Shown here piece by piece: positions 9,403-17,600 of a stretch of DNA of 64,000 nt. Origin of the DNA: an uncultured Bacteroides sp. (lineage in GTDB: Bacteria; Bacteroidota; Bacteroidia; Bacteroidales; Bacteroidaceae). Positions within the stretch are counted from its first letter, which is position 1; every line of letters begins with the position of its first letter. The notes below the pieces were generated by a model. It was not told where the DNA came from. It saw only the letters and a program-made list of their open reading frames with translations, and did not search any database. The DNA lies in assembly GCA_905201685.1 (NCBI GenBank), contig CAJKOW010000001.1, positions 1 to 64,000 on the forward strand, in the 5' to 3' direction. A program made the translations under genes and the position numbers.

Positions 9403-10596
9403 ATGATGAAAAAAACTATCCTCATTGCCGCACTGGCTCTCGTGGCCTTCGACATGTCGGCCAAGAAGAAGACCGAACCCAAAGAAGAGGGTTTCGTGTT
9501 CACCACAGTGAAAGAAAATCCCATCACCAGTATCAAGAACCAGAACCGTTCGAGCACATGCTGGAGCTTCTCCAGCCTCGGATTCCTCGAAAGCGAACTG
9601 TTGCGTTTGGGCAAAGGTACGTACGACCTGTCTGAAATGTTCGTGGTTCACCATACGATGGTTGACCGTGCCGTCAACTACGTACGCTATCACGGCGATG
9701 CATCCTTCTCGCCGGGCGGAAGCTTTTACGACATCATGTACTGCATGAAGAATTACGGCCTTGTACCTCAGGAAGCCATGCCGGGCATCATGTATGGCGA
9801 CTCGCTGCCCGTACACAACGAACTCGACGCCGTAGCCGGCGCTTATGTACAAGCCATCGGCAAAGGCAAGTTCAGCAAGCTGACTCCGGTCTGGAAGAAT
9901 GGCATCAGCGCCATTTACGATACTTACTTAGGCAAATGCCCCGAAACGTTTACTTATCAGGGCAAGCAATACACTCCGAAGAGCTTCGCCGAAAGTTTAG
10001 GCATCAATCCGGACGACTATGTATCGTTGACGTCATATACACACCATCCGTTCTACACGCAGTTTGCCATCGAAATCCAGGACAACTGGCGCAACGGCCT
10101 GTCCTACAACCTGCCGATTGACGAACTGATGGCCGTTATGGACAACGCCATCCGCACAGGATACACCTTTGCCTGGGGTAGCGACGTCAGCGAACAAGGC
10201 TTTACCCGCGACGGTATTGCCGTAATGCCCGACGCTGCACGCGGCGCCGAACTGACCGGTTCGGACATGGCACGCTGGACAGGCATGACAGCTGCCGACA
10301 AGCGCAAGGAACTGACCAGCAAACCGCTGCCCGAGGTCAACGTCACTCAGGAAATACGCCAGATTGCTTTCGACAACTGGGAAACGACCGACGACCACGG
10401 CATGGTGATCTACGGCATTGCCAAGGACCAGAACGGAAAAGAATACTTCATGGTGAAGAACTCCTGGGGACTGAGCGGCAAGTACAAAGGCATCTGGTAT
10501 GCATCGAAAGCTTTCGTGGCATACAAGACGATGAACATCCTGGTACACAAGGATGCTATACCTGCCGAAATCAAAGCCAAACTGGGAATCAAGTAA
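9403..10596 (+). CDS. C1-family peptidase, aminopeptidase C / bleomycin-hydrolase type, secreted
   Basis: A papain-fold cysteine peptidase of the PepC (C1B) group, 397 residues. An N-terminal signal peptide (MMKKTILIAALALVAFDMSA) predicts export, unlike the cytoplasmic Gram-positive PepC. The catalytic triad is visible as NQNRSSTCWSFS (Cys53), TDDHGMVIYG (His332) and VKNSWG (Asn353). It likely trims peptides in the periplasm. ATG codons at 9403 and 9406 are both possible starts. A strong terminator follows the stop. A second, diverged C1 peptidase lies at 17601-18626. Confidence 0.92.
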   Translation: MMKKTILIAALALVAFDMSAKKKTEPKEEGFVFTTVKENPITSIKNQNRSSTCWSFSSLGFLESELLRLGKGTYDLSEMFVVHHTMVDRAVNYVRYHGDASFSPGGSFYDIMYCMKNYGLVPQEAMPGIMYGDSLPVHNELDAVAGAYVQAIGKGKFSKLTPVWKNGISAIYDTYLGKCPETFTYQGKQYTPKSFAESLGINPDDYVSLTSYTHHPFYTQFAIEIQDNWRNGLSYNLPIDELMAVMDNAIRTGYTFAWGSDVSEQGFTRDGIAVMPDAARGAELTGSDMARWTGMTAADKRKELTSKPLPEVNVTQEIRQIAFDNWETTDDHGMVIYGIAKDQNGKEYFMVKNSWGLSGKYKGIWYASKAFVAYKTMNILVHKDAIPAEIKAKLGIK

Positions 10597-10620
10597 TCCC
10601 CTGAACCAATCTCATAATCA

Positions 10621-10654
10621 AAAAGGAGAGCCGTCAACGAGCTCTCCTTTTTTT
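10621..10654 (+). terminator. Intrinsic terminator after the PepC-like gene
   Basis: An 11-bp stem, AAAAGGAGAGC with its complement, closes a 9-nt loop and runs into a T tract. This is a strong rho-independent terminator. Confidence 0.9.
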
Positions 10655-10838
10655 ATTTCTGAAGCCGGAAGTATAAACGAAAGATAAACAAACACATCTT
10701 TAAGCATTATTAATCAAAACATAAGCAGTAAAAACGGGAGTTATTTGTTTTTATAATCAGAAGCGGGAAGCCGAATGGGGCCTGCACCCACAAGCCGCCC
10801 CATGACCACCTCGCCGAAACTAAACAATGTATTGAACA

Positions 10839-11396
10839 ATGAAAAGACTGACATTCATGCTGACGCTGTTCCTGCTTATGCTGACAGGAAGCGCAGCCGC
10901 ACAAGAAGAAACCCGGGAACTGACCCGTGAAGAAAAGAAAGCCCTACAGGCCGAAATAGACAGTTTGCAATTTGCCGAAGCCGCACGCGCCCTCAACAAC
11001 CGGGCCTTTACGCTGGAAGCAGACAGAGTAATCTTCAAATACGGGCAAACAGCCTATGTGACTTCCAACACCAACTTCGTATCCGTCAAGGACAACCATG
11101 CCGTCGTACAAGTAGCCTTCAACATTCCCGTTAGCGGCCCTAACGGACTGGGAGGCGTCACCGTAGAAGGCAGCTTCTCGGATTATGACCTGAAGACAGA
11201 CAAGAAGGGCAACATGATGCTTACCCTCAACGTGGTCGGTGCCGGCATCTCTGCACGGGTCGATATCACCCTCTACAACGGCAACAACAAGGCTACGGTA
11301 AACATCACCCCCAACTTCAATTCCAACCGCATGACACTGAGCGGCGTCATCGTCCCGCTGGAAAAAAGCAGCATATTCAAAGGCCGCTCCCTCTGA
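10839..11396 (+). CDS. DUF4251-type exported protein
   Basis: A 185-residue exported protein with signal peptide MKRLTFMLTLFLLMLTGSAAAQ. A short charged helix (about residues 25-55) is followed by a beta-rich domain containing FTLEADRVIFKYG, SNTNFVSVKDN and VSGPNGLGGVTVEG, wording I recognise from the Bacteroidales DUF4251 family. The function of the family is not known; the fold is predicted to be all-beta and periplasmic or surface-exposed. It is first of three consecutive plus-strand envelope genes with about 85-bp and 16-bp gaps, ending at a shared terminator near 12816, so they may form one transcription unit. Confidence 0.8.
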   Translation: MKRLTFMLTLFLLMLTGSAAAQEETRELTREEKKALQAEIDSLQFAEAARALNNRAFTLEADRVIFKYGQTAYVTSNTNFVSVKDNHAVVQVAFNIPVSGPNGLGGVTVEGSFSDYDLKTDKKGNMMLTLNVVGAGISARVDITLYNGNNKATVNITPNFNSNRMTLSGVIVPLEKSSIFKGRSL

Positions 11397-11481
11397 TACG
11401 GAAAGAGACAAAACAAACACATCCGGGAAAGCCTGACCGTACAGCGCTTTCCTTCATTTTAATAAACCAAACCAGAAAATT

Positions 11482-12105
11482 ATGAAAAAGATTTTGTTAT
11501 TGGCATGCATGGCATTTGCCATCATGTCGTGCGAAAAAGATCCGGACATGAATCAACTGGACAGTGATATGGTGGTCTATACCGACCATGACGACGAAAC
11601 CGACTTCGGCCAGTTTCAGACCTACTTCCTGCCCGACAGCATCTTGGAAGCCGGAAGCTACCGCGCTACTTATTGGAAAGACGAGAATGCCCAGAGGCTG
11701 ATCAAAGCCGTAGAGACCGAGATGAACAGCCGCGGCTACCAGCGCATCACCGACCCTGAACTGAAAGACCAGGCCGACCTGGGCGTACAACTGTCGTACG
11801 TCGCAGAGACCACCCACGTCGTCAGCGGAGGCTACTGGGGCGGATGGTGGGACTATGCCTACTGGGGCCCGTGGTGGGGAGGATGGTACTATCCCTACAC
11901 CGTCAGCTACAGCTACAACACCAATACCTTGATCATGGAAATGGTTGACCTGTCGCACAGCGGTACCGAGAATGCTCAACTGCCCGTCGTATGGTATGCC
12001 GACGCTTCGGGCTACCAGTACAGCTCCAAGTACAACATCCAACTGATGACCGAAGCCATCGGTCAGGCTTTCGAGCAATCACCCTATATCCAAACCAACA
12101 AATAA
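11482..12105 (+). CDS. DUF4136-type lipoprotein
   Basis: A 207-residue lipoprotein with lipobox AIMSC (Cys17). The segment TDFGQFQTYFLPD followed by LIKAVETEMNSRGYQRI and the central DLGVQLSYV is the pattern of DUF4136, a periplasmic or outer-membrane-associated family of unknown role. A striking Trp/Gly/Tyr-rich stretch (GGYWGGWWDYAYWGPWWGGW, about residues 115-135) is typical of Bacteroides members and may be membrane-interfacial. It ends 16 bp before the following outer-membrane protein gene, suggesting co-expression. Confidence 0.8.
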   Translation: MKKILLLACMAFAIMSCEKDPDMNQLDSDMVVYTDHDDETDFGQFQTYFLPDSILEAGSYRATYWKDENAQRLIKAVETEMNSRGYQRITDPELKDQADLGVQLSYVAETTHVVSGGYWGGWWDYAYWGPWWGGWYYPYTVSYSYNTNTLIMEMVDLSHSGTENAQLPVVWYADASGYQYSSKYNIQLMTEAIGQAFEQSPYIQTNK

Positions 12106-12121
12106 GAAACGGAGGTAAGCA

Positions 12122-12766
12122 ATGAAAACATCTATACATACACTGATAAAGACCGTGACCGTGGCCGGCTGCATGCTTTTGGGCATCGCCCTGCAAGCGC
12201 AAGCACGCCCCCATCACCCTGAACGCAAGTTTCACCTCACGATAGACTGGCAAATGAACGCCCCGCTGAACACCGACTTTGCCGACAAACTCAGCGGATG
12301 GGGCATGAACTTCGAAGGCATGTACGACATCACGCCCCGCCTTTCGGCAGGAGCCTTTGTATCGTACCACACGAACCACCAGTACGTCGATCGGCAGACA
12401 CTCGTGTTATCGCCAACCGAAAGCCTTACCACCGACCAGCAGCGGTCGGCCTTCCAGTTGCCTTTCGGAGCCGCCATCGACTACACACTCTGCCCCCGCT
12501 CGCAGGTCAGCCCCTACATAGGAGCCAAATTAGGAGCCATGTTTGCCCGCTACACCACGTATTTCGGCACACGCGGCCTCTACGACAAGTCATGGGGCTT
12601 CTACGCTTCGCCCGAAATCGGTCTGAAGATTTATCCTTCAAAGCATAAGTACTGGGGATTCCACATAGCCGGATTCTACAGCTATGCCACCAACCATACG
12701 GCAACACTGACCGGCGACATCGACGGCCAAAGCAATGCCGGCTTCCGCCTCGGTGTCATCTTCTGA
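12122..12766 (+). CDS. Outer-membrane beta-barrel protein
   Basis: A 214-residue protein with a signal peptide ending near LQAQA. The body consists of alternating hydrophobic and aromatic strands (for example FGAAIDYTLCPRSQVSPYIG and WGFHIAGFYSYATNH) and a C-terminal strand ending GVIF, as in small OmpA/OmpX-like eight-strand barrels. No specific family is recognised. A clear GGAGG ribosome-binding site 6 nt before the ATG sets the start; this is unusual in Bacteroides. It probably shares a transcript with the DUF4136 gene. Confidence 0.7.
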   Translation: MKTSIHTLIKTVTVAGCMLLGIALQAQARPHHPERKFHLTIDWQMNAPLNTDFADKLSGWGMNFEGMYDITPRLSAGAFVSYHTNHQYVDRQTLVLSPTESLTTDQQRSAFQLPFGAAIDYTLCPRSQVSPYIGAKLGAMFARYTTYFGTRGLYDKSWGFYASPEIGLKIYPSKHKYWGFHIAGFYSYATNHTATLTGDIDGQSNAGFRLGVIF

Positions 12767-12815
12767 CCATTGGTTCCGACAGTTTCAAACCTGTAATAGA
12801 TTCCTATAGAGCAAT

Positions 12816-12854
12816 GCCCGCACTTCTTCTGCACAAGAGGAAGGCGGGCTTTTT
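12816..12854 (+). terminator. Intrinsic terminator after the envelope gene cluster
   Basis: GCCCGC at 12816-12821 pairs with GCGGGC at 12844-12849, with further pairing inside, and is followed by CTTTTTG. Confidence 0.85.
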
Positions 12855-12946
12855 GCATGTCAGAAGTCCGTACCGCCTTCCCCATACTACCGACGTACGT
12901 AGCATCTATGTACGGTCTTTCTTTGTCCTTTCCCTTACTTACGTTT

Positions 12947-13030
12947 CATCTCGCGGCGCGAGATGTACATCCTGCGTGCCGGGATATTCATCTCACGTGC
13001 CGGGATGTACAACCCGGCAGCCAAGACGAA
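12947..13030. repeat. Tandem array of 21-bp hairpin units
   Basis: Units start at 12947, 12968, 12989 and 13010, the last being degenerate. The first core CATCTCGCGGCGCGAGATG is a near-perfect palindrome; the second and third are diverged versions with CATC arms. Together with the terminator just upstream and the etfB promoter, this accounts for the 12767-13262 gap, where no credible gene was found. Confidence 0.75.
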
Positions 13031-13146
13031 AGCCAAACACTGGCAATGTACCAAGCAAAGTGCTACAACCGACCAACGAAATTGCTCAGTTCCATCTGCT
13101 TTGTGCATTTTCTGCTCCTATTCCTTGCCAAACCCGACACTTTCAG

Positions 13147-13154
13147 TAAATTTG
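13147..13154 (+). promoter_or_regulatory. Promoter -7 element of the etfBA operon
   Basis: TAAATTTG matches TAnnTTTG. It lies 108 nt before the etfB ATG, implying a leader of about 100 nt. Confidence 0.5.
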
Positions 13155-13262
13155 CAAGCTGATAGCCAATTGCATATCCTGACGGGAACACGCCTCAGGC
13201 CCTCCCGCCGGCATTGGCTCCGACGAAAGATAAATATTTATACTAATTATTTATTTAATATC

Positions 13263-14150
13263 ATGAGTTTGAAAATCGTAGTATTGGCAAAACAAGTGCC
13301 CGACACACGCTGTGTAGGCAAGGATGCCATGAACGCCGACGGTACCATCAACCGTGCGGCACTTCCGGCCATCTTCAACCCGGAAGACCTCAATGCGCTG
13401 GAGCAGGCGCTACGTCTGAAAGACGCACACCCGGGATCGACCGTCACCATGCTCACCATGGGACCGGGACGTGCAGCCGAAATCATTCGTGAAGGACTTT
13501 ACCGCGGTGCCGACGGCGGTTATCTGCTGACCGACCGCGCCTTTGCCGGTGCCGACACACTGGCCACCTCGTATGCCCTGGCCACGGCCATCCGCAAAAT
13601 CGGCGAGTACGACATCATCATCGGCGGTCGCCAGGCCATCGACGGCGATACGGCACAGGTAGGACCGCAGGTAGCCGAAAAGCTGGGCCTGCCGCAAGTG
13701 ACCTATGTCGAGGAAATCGAAGAAGTGAAAGACGGACACATCCGCGTGAAACGCCACATCGACGGCGGCGTGGAGACCGTAGAAGGCCCGCTGCCCATCG
13801 TCCTCACCGTGAACGGTAGCGCCGCCCCCTGCCGTCCGCGCAACGCCAAGTTAGTGCAGAAGTACAAACGCGCCATGGGCGGACAGGAGAAAGCAGCCCT
13901 GACCAAAGACGGCAACACACTGCCCTATGCTTCGCTCTACGAGCAACGCCCCTACCTGAACATTACGGAGTGGAGCGTGGCCGACGTCAACGGCGACACC
14001 AAGCAATGCGGCCTCAGCGGCTCGCCCACCAAGGTGAAGAAGATCGAGAACATCGTCTTCCAGGCCAAGGAGAGCAAGACCCTGACAGGCAACGACGCAG
14101 ATGTAGAGAACCTGATTGTAGAACTGATTGCAAATCATACGATTGGATAA
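13263..14150 (+). CDS. etfB: Electron transfer flavoprotein beta subunit
   Basis: The small subunit of the cytoplasmic ETF heterodimer, which takes electrons from acyl-CoA dehydrogenases and passes them on. It has 295 residues from MSLKIVVLAKQVPDTRC, the standard EtfB opening. Family blocks are present: NPEDLNALEQALRLK, GRQAIDGDTAQVGPQVAEKL with the AMP-binding loop, and PLPIVLTVNGSAAPCRPRN. An open frame runs 100 codons further upstream into repeat sequence with no homology; the chosen ATG starts exactly where family homology begins. etfA follows after 7 bp. Confidence 0.95.
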   Translation: MSLKIVVLAKQVPDTRCVGKDAMNADGTINRAALPAIFNPEDLNALEQALRLKDAHPGSTVTMLTMGPGRAAEIIREGLYRGADGGYLLTDRAFAGADTLATSYALATAIRKIGEYDIIIGGRQAIDGDTAQVGPQVAEKLGLPQVTYVEEIEEVKDGHIRVKRHIDGGVETVEGPLPIVLTVNGSAAPCRPRNAKLVQKYKRAMGGQEKAALTKDGNTLPYASLYEQRPYLNITEWSVADVNGDTKQCGLSGSPTKVKKIENIVFQAKESKTLTGNDADVENLIVELIANHTIG

Positions 14151-14157
14151 TAAGACT

Positions 14158-15177
14158 ATGAACAACGTATTTGTATATTGTGAGATGGACGGCTGCCATG
14201 TTGCCGACGTCAGTCTCGAACTTTTGACCAAAGGCCGCAAGCTGGCCAACGAGCTGGGCTGCCAATTAGAAGCCATCTGCGCCAGCACCGGCCTCGAAGG
14301 TGTGGAAAAACAAGTGTTGCCTTTCGGCGTGGACCGCGTACACGTGTTCGACGCTCCGGGCCTCTTCCCCTATACTTCCCTGCCCCACACGTCCATCCTT
14401 GTCAACCTGTTCAAGGAAGAAAAGCCACAGATCTGTCTGATGGGTGCCACTGTCATCGGCCGTGACCTCGGCCCGCGTGTATCTTCGGCCCTGACCAGCG
14501 GACTGACCGCCGACTGTACGCAGCTGGAAATCGGCAGCCACGAGGACAAGAAAGTAGGCAAGACGTACGAGAACCTGCTCTACCAGATCCGTCCTGCTTT
14601 CGGCGGCAACATCGTGGCCACCATCGTCAATCCCGAACACCGCCCGCAGATGGCTACCGTCCGCGAAGGCGTGATGAAGAAAGAAATCCTCGACCCCGAC
14701 TATCAGGGTGAAGTGATCCGTCACGACGTGGCCAAGTACGTGCCCGAAACGGACTACGTAGTCAAGGTCATCGACCGCCACGTAGAAAAGGCCAAACACA
14801 ACCTGAAGGGTGCTCCCATCGTAGTGGCCGGAGGTTATGGCATGGGTTCGAAGGAAGGCTTCGACATGCTGTTCGAACTGGCCAAGGAACTCCACGCCGA
14901 AGTAGGTGCCAGCCGTGCCGCCGTCGATGCCGGCTTTGCCGACCACGACCGTCAGATTGGCCAGACCGGCGTAACGGTTCATCCCAAGCTGTACATCGCC
15001 TGCGGTATCTCCGGCCAGATTCAGCACATCGCCGGCATGCAGGATGCGGGTATCATCATCTCCATCAACAACGACGAGAATGCCCCCATCAACGCCATCG
15101 CCGACTATGTCATCAACGGAACGGTGGAAGAGGTAATTCCTAAAATGATTAAGTATTATAAGAAGAACAGTAAGTAG
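14158..15177 (+). CDS. etfA: Electron transfer flavoprotein alpha subunit
   Basis: The large ETF subunit, 339 residues, which binds the catalytic FAD. The C-terminal FAD domain is clear: VVAGGYGMGSKEGFDMLFEL, VGASRAAVDAGFADHDRQIG and the QTGVTVHPKLYIACGISG block, then INNDENAPINAIADYVI. The start MNNVFVYCEMDG follows etfB by 7 bp, replacing a longer in-frame extension that would overlap etfB. With the downstream acyl-CoA dehydrogenase it forms an acyl-CoA oxidation / crotonyl-CoA reduction module, possibly electron-bifurcating (inference). Confidence 0.95.
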   Translation: MNNVFVYCEMDGCHVADVSLELLTKGRKLANELGCQLEAICASTGLEGVEKQVLPFGVDRVHVFDAPGLFPYTSLPHTSILVNLFKEEKPQICLMGATVIGRDLGPRVSSALTSGLTADCTQLEIGSHEDKKVGKTYENLLYQIRPAFGGNIVATIVNPEHRPQMATVREGVMKKEILDPDYQGEVIRHDVAKYVPETDYVVKVIDRHVEKAKHNLKGAPIVVAGGYGMGSKEGFDMLFELAKELHAEVGASRAAVDAGFADHDRQIGQTGVTVHPKLYIACGISGQIQHIAGMQDAGIIISINNDENAPINAIADYVINGTVEEVIPKMIKYYKKNSK

Positions 15178-15186
15178 TTTTTATTC

Positions 15187-15228
15187 AGAAGTTATAGAAG
15201 TTAATGAAGTTATAGAAGTTAAAGCCAA
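15187..15228 (+). repeat. Left inverted-repeat arm of the four-helix-bundle cassette
   Basis: Four direct copies of a GAAGTTA-type word at about 10-bp spacing end in TAGAAGTTAAAGCCAA (15213-15228). The last 16 bp are matched perfectly in inverted orientation at 15635-15650, on the far side of the small gene. Confidence 0.85.
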
Positions 15229-15238
15229 TAGTTTTGCT

Positions 15239-15625
15239 ATGACACAAAGTTTCAAGGATCTGATTGCTTGGCAAAAAGCGCATGAATTTGTACTATCAGT
15301 GTACAAGTTTACCAATACTTTCCCCAACCATGAACGCTTTGGATTAATGTCACAATTCCAACGTGCTGCGGTTTCCATTGCCGCAAACATTGCCGAAGGA
15401 TATAAAAAGACTGGCAAATCAGATAAACTTCGATTAATGAATATTGCACAAGGCAGTTTAGAAGAGTGCAGATACTATATACTTCTTTCTAAAGACCTGA
15501 AATACATTACTGAAGAAATTAGTTTAATATTAACTGAAAGAATAGAGAATGTCAGTCGCTTACTGAATGCCTATTGCAAGGCTGTTCAAAGCAGTAAGTT
15601 TACCGATACGATAGAAGATTCATAA
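15239..15625 (+). CDS. Four-helix-bundle protein of the 23S rRNA intervening-sequence (IVP) family
   Basis: A 128-residue, mostly helical protein. The opening FKDLIAWQKAHEFVLSVYK, then GLMSQFQRAAVSIAANIAEGYKK and QGSLEECRYYILLSKDL, are signature blocks of the IVP/S23 family (TIGR02436). Such genes are found inside 23S rRNA intervening sequences and, in Bacteroidetes, scattered on chromosomes; the fold is shared with the Avd accessory protein of diversity-generating retroelements. Biochemical role unknown. It sits inside the etf/acyl-CoA dehydrogenase operon, is more AT-rich than its neighbours and lies between inverted AAGTT-rich repeats, all suggesting an inserted cassette. No reverse transcriptase or rRNA sequence is present nearby. 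Confidence 0.88.
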   Translation: MTQSFKDLIAWQKAHEFVLSVYKFTNTFPNHERFGLMSQFQRAAVSIAANIAEGYKKTGKSDKLRLMNIAQGSLEECRYYILLSKDLKYITEEISLILTERIENVSRLLNAYCKAVQSSKFTDTIEDS

Positions 15626-15634
15626 GCAAATCAT

Positions 15635-15705
15635 TTGGCTTTAACTTCTACATGAACGAAGTGAATGGATAACTTCTTTAACTTCTCTAACTTCCTAAAA
15701 GTAAA
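15635..15705 (+). repeat. Right inverted-repeat arm of the four-helix-bundle cassette
   Basis: Begins with TTGGCTTTAACTTCTA (15635-15650), the exact reverse complement of 15213-15228, and continues with three further AACTTC words up to the next gene. It mirrors the left arm. Confidence 0.8.
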
Positions 15706-15710
15706 AAGTT

Positions 15711-17417
15711 ATGCCCAATTTTTATACTGAACATCCGGAATTGCGCTTCCATCTGAACAATCCATTGATGGAACGCATTTGCGAACTTAAAGAGCGCAAT
15801 TATAGAGATAAAGATGAGTACGACTACGCGCCGCAGGACTATGCCGACGCTATGGACTCATACGACAAAGTATTGGAAATCACCGGCGAGATTACCGGTG
15901 AAGTAATTGCGGCCAATGCCGAAGGCGTGGACCAGGAAGGTCCTCATTGCGGAGGCGGCCGTGTGGAATATGCCAGCGGTACGAAACAGAACCTCGACGC
16001 CATGGTGAAGGCTGGCCTGAACGGTATGACCATGCCCCGCCGCTACGGTGGTCTCAACTTCCCCATCACTCCCTACACCATGTGTGCGGAGATCGTGGCT
16101 CAGGCCGATGCCGGTTTCGGCAACATCTGGTCGTTGCAGGACTGTATCGAAACACTGTACGAATTCGGCAATGAAGACCAGCACAGCCGTTTCATCCCCC
16201 GCATCTGCGCCGGCGAAACCATGTCCATGGACCTGACCGAGCCCGATGCCGGCTCCGACCTGCAGAGCGTCATGCTGAAAGCTACTTACGACGAAGCCAA
16301 TCAGTGCTGGCGTCTGAACGGCGTGAAGCGATTCATCACCAACGGCGACGCTGACCTGCACCTCGTACTGGCCCGCTCCGAAGAAGGTACACATGACGGC
16401 CGCGGCCTCTCCATGTTCATCTACGACAAACGCGACGGCGGTGTGGACGTACGCCGCATCGAAAACAAGCTCGGTATCCACGGTTCCCCCACCTGCGAAT
16501 TGGTTTACAAGAATGCCAAGGCCGAACTTTGCGGCGACCGCAAGCTGGGTTTGATCAAGTATGTGATGGCGCTGATGAACGGTGCCCGTCTGGGTATCGC
16601 CGCACAGTCAGTCGGACTCAGTCAGGCAGCCTACGACGAAGGTCTGGCCTACGCCAAGGACCGCAAGCAGTTTGGCAAAGCCATCATCGAGTTCCCTGCC
16701 GTTTACGACATGCTGTCCACAATGAAAGCCAAGCTTGATGCCGGCCGCTCGCTGCTCTACCAGACATCGCGCTACGTCGATATCTACAAGGCCCTGGACG
16801 ACATCGCCCGCGAACGCAAGCTGACTCCCGAAGAACGTCAGGAACAGAAGCGCTTCGCCAAGATGGCCGATGCCTTTACTCCGCTGGCCAAGGGTATGAA
16901 CTCCGAATATGCCAACCAGAACGCTTACGACTGTATCCAGATTCACGGCGGTTCGGGCTTCATGATGGAGTATGCCTGCCAACGCATTTACCGCGATGCC
17001 CGCATCACCAGCATCTACGAAGGTACCACCCAGTTGCAGACGGTGGCCGCCATCCGCTACGTGACAAACGGCACTTACGCCTCCATCCTGCACGAGTACG
17101 AACAAATCCCGTGCAGCGAGGCCATGCAACCCCTGATGGACCGCGTGAAGGAAATGACCAACAAACTCGAAGCCTGCACTGCTGCCGTAAAGGAAGCCCA
17201 GAACCAGGAATTGCTCGACTTCACCGCACGCCGCCTCTACGAGATGGCTGCCGACTGCGTGATGTCGCAACTCATTATTCAGGATGCTACAAAGGCTCCC
17301 GAACTCTTCGCTCAGTCAGCACAAGTGTACGTCAACTACGCTGAAGCCGAAGTTGAGAAACACTTCAACTTCATCCGCAAGTTCAAGGCTGAAGAGCTGG
17401 AAAGCTATCGCAAGTAA
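15711..17417 (+). CDS. Acyl-CoA dehydrogenase
   Basis: An FAD enzyme that oxidises an acyl-CoA to the 2-enoyl-CoA (or runs in reverse), passing electrons to ETF. At 568 residues it is longer than the 380-residue short-chain type and carries an extra C-terminal domain (about residues 470-568) typical of the 570-600-residue class. Flavin-binding blocks MDLTEPDAGSDLQ and KRFITNGDADLHLV, and the acyl-CoA site YRDARITSIYEGTTQLQ with the candidate catalytic Glu, are intact. The long-form enzyme next to etfBA is a conserved Bacteroides arrangement. A strong terminator follows. Confidence 0.93.
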   Translation: MPNFYTEHPELRFHLNNPLMERICELKERNYRDKDEYDYAPQDYADAMDSYDKVLEITGEITGEVIAANAEGVDQEGPHCGGGRVEYASGTKQNLDAMVKAGLNGMTMPRRYGGLNFPITPYTMCAEIVAQADAGFGNIWSLQDCIETLYEFGNEDQHSRFIPRICAGETMSMDLTEPDAGSDLQSVMLKATYDEANQCWRLNGVKRFITNGDADLHLVLARSEEGTHDGRGLSMFIYDKRDGGVDVRRIENKLGIHGSPTCELVYKNAKAELCGDRKLGLIKYVMALMNGARLGIAAQSVGLSQAAYDEGLAYAKDRKQFGKAIIEFPAVYDMLSTMKAKLDAGRSLLYQTSRYVDIYKALDDIARERKLTPEERQEQKRFAKMADAFTPLAKGMNSEYANQNAYDCIQIHGGSGFMMEYACQRIYRDARITSIYEGTTQLQTVAAIRYVTNGTYASILHEYEQIPCSEAMQPLMDRVKEMTNKLEACTAAVKEAQNQELLDFTARRLYEMAADCVMSQLIIQDATKAPELFAQSAQVYVNYAEAEVEKHFNFIRKFKAEELESYRK

Positions 17418-17442
17418 GCGGAAAGTATACCAAATACTATAA

Positions 17443-17486
17443 GAAAGAGGCTATTCCTGCCCAAAGGGAATAGTCTCTTTCTCTTT
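17443..17486 (+). terminator. Intrinsic terminator after acyl-CoA dehydrogenase
   Basis: A 15-bp stem (GAAAGAGGCTATTCC with its near-complement, one G-U pair) closes a 9-nt loop and is followed by TCTTTT. Confidence 0.85.
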
Positions 17487-17548
17487 TCCAACTTAACGAT
17501 TCACAAAAATAGTAACCCGAAACTAACCTGAGAATCCTTTAAAAAGGC

Positions 17549-17556
17549 GATATTTG
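17549..17556 (+). promoter_or_regulatory. Probable promoter -7 element of the second C1 peptidase gene
   Basis: GATATTTG is one base from TAnnTTTG and is followed by GC, as in neighbouring promoters; 45 nt before the ATG. Confidence 0.4.
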
Positions 17557-17600
17557 CACCCAAAAACATTTACCCAAAAGAATAAAGTCGATACAGCACC

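Noticed and set aside
12963..13262. 100-codon upstream extension of etfB
   Set aside because: Its translation comes from repeat and promoter sequence and has no family homology; EtfB homology begins exactly at the ATG at 13263.
15239..15625. Accessory protein of a diversity-generating retroelement
   Set aside because: The fold is similar to Avd, but no reverse transcriptase, template repeat or variable target gene is present.
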